Source of the DNA: Mycolicibacterium cosmeticum
GTDB lineage: Bacteria; Actinomycetota; Actinomycetes; Mycobacteriales; Mycobacteriaceae
Length of the DNA: 64,000 nucleotides
Reading direction: 5' to 3'
Assembly (NCBI GenBank): GCA_016197365.1
Contig: JACPVS010000017.1
Coordinates: 1 to 64,000 of the forward strand
The notes under the pieces were generated by a model, which ran no database searches, had not been told where the DNA came from, and was given only the letters and a program-made list of their open reading frames with translations. Shown here piece by piece: positions 59,447 to 64,000 of this stretch. Both the position numbers and the translations under genes were made by a program. Numbering within the stretch: position 1 is the first letter of the stretch; each line of letters starts with the position of its first letter.

Positions 59447-61096
59447 ATGACCGAGGGACCGCTGATCGTCCAGTCGGACAAGACCGTGCTGCTCGAGGTC
59501 GACCACGAGCTCGCCGGCGCCGCCCGCGCGGCCATCGCGCCGTTCGCCGAGCTGGAACGTGCCCCCGAGCACATCCACACCTACCGCATCACCCCGCTGG
59601 CGCTGTGGAACGCGCGGGCGGCCGGCCATGACGCCGAGCAGGTGGTGGACGCGCTGGTGAGCTTCTCCCGGTACGCGGTGCCCCAGCCGCTGCTGGTCGA
59701 CATCGTCGACACCATGGCCCGCTACGGCCGCCTGCAGCTGGTCAAGCATCCCGCGCACGGCCTGACGCTGGTCAGCCTCGATCGCGCGGTGCTCGAAGAG
59801 GTGTTGCGGCACAAGAAGATCGCCCCGATGCTGGGCGCCCGCCTGGACGACGACACCGTCGTCGTGCACGGCAGCGAACGCGGCCGGGTCAAGCAGATGC
59901 TGCTGAAGATCGGCTGGCCCGCGGAGGACCTGGCCGGCTATGTCGACGGCGAGGCGCACCCGATCGTCCTGGACCAGGACGGCTGGGAGCTGCGCGACTA
60001 CCAAGAGATGGCCGCGGACTCGTTCTGGGCGGGCGGGTCCGGCGTGGTGGTGCTGCCGTGTGGCGCGGGCAAGACGATCGTCGGCGCGGCCGCCATGGCC
60101 AAGGCCGGCGCGACGACGCTCATCCTGGTCACCAACACCGTCGCCGGCAGGCAGTGGAAACGCGAACTGATCGCCCGCACGTCGCTGACCGAGGAGGAGA
60201 TCGGCGAGTATTCGGGCGAGCGCAAGGAGATCCGTCCGGTCACCATCGCGACGTACCAGGTGATCACCCGGCGTACCAAAGGTGAGTACAAGCACCTGGA
60301 GCTGTTCGACAGCCGCGACTGGGGCCTGATCATCTACGACGAGGTGCACCTGTTGCCCGCGCCGGTGTTCCGGATGACCGCGGACCTGCAGTCGCGCCGC
60401 CGGCTGGGCCTGACCGCCACCTTGATCCGCGAGGACGGCCGTGAGGGTGATGTGTTCAGCCTGATCGGCCCGAAGCGTTATGACGCGCCGTGGAAGGACA
60501 TCGAGGCGCAGGGCTGGATCGCGCCGGCGGAGTGCATCGAGGTGCGGGTCACCATGACCGACAACGAGCGGATGCTCTACGCCACCGCCGAACCCGAGGA
60601 GCGCTACAAGCTCTGCTCGACGGCGCGCACCAAGGTCGCGGTGGTGAAGTCGATCCTGGAACGCCACCCGAACGAACCCACGCTGGTGATCGGCGCCTAT
60701 CTGGACCAGCTCGACGAGTTGGGCCAGGAACTGAACGCGCCGGTGATCCAAGGTTCGACCAAGAACGCCGAGCGGGAGCTGCTGTTCGACCAGTTCCGCC
60801 GCGGCGAGATCCGCACGCTGGTGGTCAGCAAGGTGGCGAACTTCTCCATCGATCTACCGGAAGCGTCTGTGGCCGTTCAGGTTTCGGGCACCTTCGGGTC
60901 CCGGCAGGAGGAAGCCCAGCGGCTGGGCCGGTTGCTGCGACCGAAGGCCGACGGCGGTGGCGCCGTGTTCTACTCGGTCGTCTCGCGCGACAGCCTCGAT
61001 GCCGAGTACGCCGCACACCGGCAGCGCTTCCTGGCCGAGCAGGGCTACGGCTACATCATCAAGGACGCCGACGACCTGCTCGGGCCCGCCATATGA
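59447..61096 (+). CDS. xpb: XPB/Ercc3-type DNA helicase (Rv0861c-like)
   Basis: 549 residues. An N-terminal damage-recognition-like part, then superfamily 2 helicase motifs: Walker A VLPCGAGKTIVGA (about 203-214), DEVHLLPA (about 298), GLTATLIREDGREGD with the RED motif typical of XPB, and the C-terminal lobe with QGSTKNAERELLFDQFRRGE and the arginine-finger region EAQRLGRLLRPK. It unwinds DNA 3' to 5'. Partner gene Rv0862c-like lies just upstream. Confidence 0.95.
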   Translation: MTEGPLIVQSDKTVLLEVDHELAGAARAAIAPFAELERAPEHIHTYRITPLALWNARAAGHDAEQVVDALVSFSRYAVPQPLLVDIVDTMARYGRLQLVKHPAHGLTLVSLDRAVLEEVLRHKKIAPMLGARLDDDTVVVHGSERGRVKQMLLKIGWPAEDLAGYVDGEAHPIVLDQDGWELRDYQEMAADSFWAGGSGVVVLPCGAGKTIVGAAAMAKAGATTLILVTNTVAGRQWKRELIARTSLTEEEIGEYSGERKEIRPVTIATYQVITRRTKGEYKHLELFDSRDWGLIIYDEVHLLPAPVFRMTADLQSRRRLGLTATLIREDGREGDVFSLIGPKRYDAPWKDIEAQGWIAPAECIEVRVTMTDNERMLYATAEPEERYKLCSTARTKVAVVKSILERHPNEPTLVIGAYLDQLDELGQELNAPVIQGSTKNAERELLFDQFRRGEIRTLVVSKVANFSIDLPEASVAVQVSGTFGSRQEEAQRLGRLLRPKADGGGAVFYSVVSRDSLDAEYAAHRQRFLAEQGYGYIIKDADDLLGPAI

Positions 61097-61124
61097 CCGT
61101 CGACCGGATCTGAGGCATGCGCCC

Positions 61125-61604
61125 TCAGGTTTCCAGTGCGCCCGCCGCCAACGCGGCCCCGTTGATCCTGGTGAGCACCGCGTGCAGGTGCTCCAGTTCG
61201 GCGAGGTCGACACCGAGGCGGGCCACCACCGTGGGCGGGATGTCGAGGGCCCGACGGCGCAGCGCAACGCCTTCGGGTGTGAGAGCGACGAGGGTGGCGC
61301 GTTCATCGGTGTTGCCGCGGGTCCGGGTGATCAGCCCCAGCGTGTCGAGCCGCTTGAGCATCGGCGACGTCGTGGCCGGGTCGAGCTGCAAAAGTCCCGC
61401 AATCTGTTTGACCGGCAGCGGTTCTCCGCCCGCGTTCGCGTTGTCCCACAGGGCCAGCATCACCAGGTACTGCGGGTGGGTGAGGCCGAGCGGCTCGAGC
61501 AGCGGCCGGTACACGGCGAGCACGGCACGGTTGGTCACCGCCAGCGCGAAACACACCTGACGTTCCAGGGCCAGGGGATCGACGACTTCGGTCGCGGTGG
61601 TCAT
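61125..61604 (-). CDS. OhrR-type MarR-family redox regulator
   Basis: 159 residues. LERQVCFALAVTNRAVLAVY carries C18 at the position of the peroxide-sensing Cys of OhrR; the helix-turn-helix and wing follow (VKQIAGLLQLDPATTSPMLK, RTRGNTDERATLVALTPEG). OhrR represses organic hydroperoxide resistance genes and lets go when the Cys is oxidised. No ohr gene is in this window; the divergent DUF5313 gene shares the promoter region. ATG 61604 is chosen over GTG 61610. Confidence 0.87.
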   Translation of the reverse strand: MTTATEVVDPLALERQVCFALAVTNRAVLAVYRPLLEPLGLTHPQYLVMLALWDNANAGGEPLPVKQIAGLLQLDPATTSPMLKRLDTLGLITRTRGNTDERATLVALTPEGVALRRRALDIPPTVVARLGVDLAELEHLHAVLTRINGAALAAGALET

Positions 61605-61621
61605 GCACACCAGTATACTAC

Positions 61622-61652
61622 TTGATTAGTGCCCTAACTATTAGCGTACAAT
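61622..61652 (+). promoter_or_regulatory. Promoter of the DUF5313 gene with a candidate MarR/OhrR site
   Basis: -35 TTGATT at 61622, -10 TACAAT at 61647, 19-base spacer. Between them lies the inverted repeat TAGT-GCCCTA-ACTA (61627-61640); a separate palindrome AGTATACT is at 61612-61619, nearer the regulator gene. AGGAG precedes the ATG by five bases. Confidence 0.5.
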
Positions 61653-61687
61653 CTAAGTAGAGATCGGCACCACCCACAGGAGCCACC

Positions 61688-62104
61688 ATGACCACTTCAC
61701 GACCGTCCGCACTGCAGCACCTCGCATACGCGTACGGACGCCGCCTGCCTGACTCGATGCGGGAGTGGGTCGCCCACGACCTGACCGGACCGGGTGCCAT
61801 CCGCCGGCACATGATCCGGTACTCGATTCCGCCGCTGCTGATCTTGTCGCCGCTGTGGCTGCTGCCCGCGTCCGTCTACGTGCACCTCGAGATGACGGTG
61901 CCCATCTACTTCTGGGCCGTGGTGATGGCCTTCGTCCTCAACAAGATATGGCGCAGGCACCGGCTCGCACAGCACGGCCTCGATCCCAACCTGGTCGACC
62001 TGGCCAACCGGGAGAAGAACGCCCGCTTCCACGAGGAGTACGCGCAGCGTTTCGGAGCCCGGCCGGAATCGGCCAAGTGGCAGTCCAATTCCAGCCCATT
62101 CTGA
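61688..62104 (+). CDS. DUF5313 family membrane protein
   Basis: 138 residues. The N-terminal LQHLAYAYGRRLPDSMREWV, DLTGPGAIRRHMIRYSIPPL and two helices (LLILSPLWLLPASVYVHLEM and VPIYFWAVVMAFVLNKIWRR) match DUF5313, an actinobacterial two-helix membrane family of unknown function. Its promoter is shared with the OhrR-like regulator, so it may be induced by oxidants (inference). Confidence 0.87.
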   Translation: MTTSRPSALQHLAYAYGRRLPDSMREWVAHDLTGPGAIRRHMIRYSIPPLLILSPLWLLPASVYVHLEMTVPIYFWAVVMAFVLNKIWRRHRLAQHGLDPNLVDLANREKNARFHEEYAQRFGARPESAKWQSNSSPF

Positions 62105-62106
62105 CC

Positions 62107-62450
62107 TCAGATATGTGGCCCGACCGGTTTGACCACGGTCAGTAGCACCACCGAATCCGCCAGCGCTGCCAGGCTGTGCCGGGTCCGCGGAATGACCAGG
62201 TGATCGCCGGGTGAGCCCTCCCAGTTCGCGTCGGCGCTGCTGAGCCGGACCCGGCCTTCGAGCACCTGCAGCGTCGCCTCCCCCGGACTCTCGTGCTCAT
62301 CGAGCCCGTTGCCTCGGTCAGCGCTATCAACGTCTGACGCAGCGCATGCTCGTGTCCGCCGTACACCGTGTGCGCGCTGCGGCCACTGCCGGCAGCGCGT
62401 GCCGAGACCAGTTCCTGGCGCGCGAGCGCCGTCAGTGAGATCTTCTCCAT
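62107..62450 (-). pseudogene. Cupin-domain protein, frameshifted
   Basis: Two overlapping frames together make one cupin. The first begins MEKISLTALARQELVSARAA, continues GGHEHALRQTLIALTEATGS and then turns to nonsense; the second supplies LDEHESPGEATLQVLEGRVR, WEGSPGDHLVIPRTRHSLAA and the end. The switch is at about 62300-62315. The length from ATG to stop is 344 bases, one short of a multiple of three, so a single-base deletion explains it; the restored protein would have 114 residues. A sequencing error is equally possible. Confidence 0.78.
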
Positions 62451-62528
62451 GACACCCGATGCCTCCACTTCGGGGCCGCGCGCGACCGAGAAGGGACAGT
62501 CGCAACGGCCGGGCACCACAGAAGATCG

Positions 62529-63221
62529 TCATCCGGCCGCCGATGCGCCGAGCGAATTCGACAGCGCTGCCTTCGCGGCGCGCGACGCCTCGTCGGCCAG
62601 GATCTCCGGTTCGCCGTTGAGCAACCCGTCGACGGCCACCCGCGCGACGACCGCGGGATCTGTCTTCTGGTCGGCCGGGATGTAGCGGACCATGTCGGTG
62701 TCCATGTACCCGACATGCAGCGCAGACACCGAAATTCCGCGGGGTGCGAGTTCCTCACGCACGGCGTCGGTGAGCGCCCACGCCGCCGCCTTCGCCGAGG
62801 CGTAGGCACCTGAAGTGTGCGGGTGCAGCCACGACAGCACCGACAACACGTTCAGGATCGCGCCGCCGTCATTGCGTTCGATGACGGGCGCAAAAGCACG
62901 GGTCACGCTCAGTGTGCCGAAGTAGTGGGTCTCCATCTCCAGTCGCACATCGTCGATCGGCCCGGTGAGGAGATTGGCGCGGGTGGACACCCCGGCGTTG
63001 TTCACCAGCACGGTCACGTCGGACGCGGTCTGCGCGGCCCGTCGGACAGACTCCGGGTCGGTGATGTCCAGCTGGACCGGGATGGCGCCCGGCAGGTCGA
63101 TGGTCTCGGGGCGCCGCGCTGCGGCGTACACCTTGGCACCGCGGGCCAGCAGCTCAGCGGCGATCTGCCTGCCCAGTCCACGGTTGGCGCCGGTGACCAG
63201 CGCAGTGATGTTGTCAGTCAT
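62529..63221 (-). CDS. Short-chain dehydrogenase/reductase
   Basis: 230 residues. Classical SDR: TGANRGLGRQIAAELLARG binds NAD(P), VLVNNAGVS, the active-site Ser region LNVLSVLSW and YASAK with the catalytic Tyr and Lys. Arg residues after the second strand (AAARRPE) suggest NADPH. Substrate unknown. ATG 63221 is used; GTG 63230 is upstream. The frameshifted cupin gene lies 78 bases downstream. Confidence 0.92.
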   Translation of the reverse strand: MTDNITALVTGANRGLGRQIAAELLARGAKVYAAARRPETIDLPGAIPVQLDITDPESVRRAAQTASDVTVLVNNAGVSTRANLLTGPIDDVRLEMETHYFGTLSVTRAFAPVIERNDGGAILNVLSVLSWLHPHTSGAYASAKAAAWALTDAVREELAPRGISVSALHVGYMDTDMVRYIPADQKTDPAVVARVAVDGLLNGEPEILADEASRAAKAALSNSLGASAAG

Positions 63222-63337
63222 ACCGCGCACAACATCGGCAATGACGACATCGGTACCCGGCCGGTACTAGGAATCGCCTTCCAGCTGCGAGCAATCCGAT
63301 CCTGGCCCGGGACGCGCCCCGGCCCGATGATCAGACG

Positions 63338-64000
63338 ATGCGACGACACCTCCACACCGCCGTGCTGCCCACCGCCGCGGCACTGGCCGCCGCGATGGGC
63401 GTCGGCCGGTTCGTCTACACGCCCATCCTGCCGTTGATGACAGCCCAGGCCGGGCTCGGCGCGCACTCGGCCGGGCATCTGGCGACCGCGAACTATCTCG
63501 GCTACCTGGGCGGCGCGGTGGCCACGACGCTGTCCCCGCGGCTGGCCCGCTCCGGGCTTGCCTGCCGGGTCTCGCTGCTCGCGATCGTCGCGAGCATGGC
63601 GGCAATGCCGTTGACAGTCAACGTCATTGCGTGGTTGTCGCTACGCACCGTCGCGGGATTCACCAGCGCGGTGGTGTTCGTGATAGCCGTCAACACGCTG
63701 CTGGAGCGGTTGCCCGAAAAGGTGGGTTGGGGCTTCGGCGGGGTGGGCGCGGGGATCGCGTTGTCCGCGGTCCTGGTGCTGGCGCTGCCCACCGCCGCCG
63801 GGTGGCGCACGGCGTGGTGGTCGGCGGCGGCCCTCGCCTCAGTGCTCGCCGCGGCCGGCTGGTCCGTGCATCCGCGGCGCGAAACCGCGCCGACCGGCGT
63901 GGCACCCACACGGACGCACCGCGCGGGCACCGCGCGATTCGTGCTCCTGTTCACCGGCTACACGCTGGAAGGCATCGGCTACATCATCGCCGGGACCTTC
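63338..64000 (+). CDS. MFS transporter, YbfB/YjiJ-like (partial, runs off the end)
   Basis: 221 codons without a stop up to the window end. Starts with a short basic tail, then LPTAAALAAAMGVGRFVYTP, ILPLMTAQAGLG and HLATANYLGYLGGAVATTL, which is the YbfB/YjiJ pattern with helix 1 GVGRF.YTPILP. About six helices are visible before the end. Substrate unknown. Divergent from the dehydrogenase by 116 bases; ATG 63338 is used, and ATG 63327 is out of frame. Confidence 0.85.
   Translation, partial: MRRHLHTAVLPTAAALAAAMGVGRFVYTPILPLMTAQAGLGAHSAGHLATANYLGYLGGAVATTLSPRLARSGLACRVSLLAIVASMAAMPLTVNVIAWLSLRTVAGFTSAVVFVIAVNTLLERLPEKVGWGFGGVGAGIALSAVLVLALPTAAGWRTAWWSAAALASVLAAAGWSVHPRRETAPTGVAPTRTHRAGTARFVLLFTGYTLEGIGYIIAGTF

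Overview
The window is high-GC actinobacterial DNA, and gene content and order point to a fast-growing, non-tuberculous Mycobacterium (Mycolicibacterium type). From memory of the M. tuberculosis H37Rv map (not computed here), the stretch from prrA to xpb follows Rv0903c down to Rv0861c: prrA-prrB, Rv0898c, Rv0897c, gltA2, citA, Rv0887c, fprB, Rv0885, serC, sepH, Rv0882-Rv0879c, Rv0877-Rv0875c, cspB, Rv0870c, moaA2-moaD2, rpfA, moaE2-mog-moaC2, Rv0863, Rv0862c, xpb. Several accessory blocks are inserted into this backbone. No tRNA, rRNA, CRISPR array, transposase or prophage gene was seen.

Region 1 (1-5.2 kb) looks accessory. It holds the tail of a Calx-beta surface protein, two small secreted DUF4189 proteins (one fused to a DUF3761-like part), a membrane Ser/Thr kinase with an unrecognised extracellular domain and a GH3 family beta-N-acetylglucosaminidase. 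Non-coding gaps are unusually long. A secreted CDP-diacylglycerol pyrophosphatase follows.

Region 2 (6.1-14.7 kb, minus strand) carries a small catabolic operon (HisD-type dehydrogenase, nitrilase-family amidase, NCS1 permease) downstream of its own LysR regulator. A clear inverted repeat lies ahead of the dehydrogenase. Upstream is a heterodimeric ABC exporter with one degenerate ATPase site.

Region 3 (14.8-29.7 kb) holds the PrrAB two-component system, an FKBP, a carotenoid-dehydrogenase-like oxidoreductase, a MarR/MFS efflux pair and gltA2. A five-gene minus-strand run pdxH-MFS-TetR-TetR-gltA2 has the same candidate TetR operator in two places. citA, a mycothiol-dependent isomerase-like gene, a P450 and a VOC protein complete the region.

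Region 4 (29.8-38.8 kb) is the most interesting block. A SARP/STAND regulator and a GntR regulator precede a tightly overlapping six-gene operon: YkoE-like ECF S component, fused double ATPase, T component, P-loop kinase, a ThiY-like binding protein without a signal peptide, and a rhodanese. It resembles a thiamine or pyrimidine salvage system with unusual extra parts.

Region 5 (38.8-61.1 kb) is conserved mycobacterial backbone: redox (fprB, AurF-like), serine synthesis (serC), cell division (sepH), RNA methylation, cold shock, molybdopterin synthesis (moaA2, moaD2, moaE2, mog, moaC2), resuscitation (rpfA behind a CRP-like site and a c-di-AMP riboswitch) and XPB-type DNA repair. Region 6 (61.1-64 kb) holds an OhrR-like regulator, a DUF5313 protein, a frameshifted cupin gene, a short-chain dehydrogenase and the start of an MFS transporter that runs off the end.
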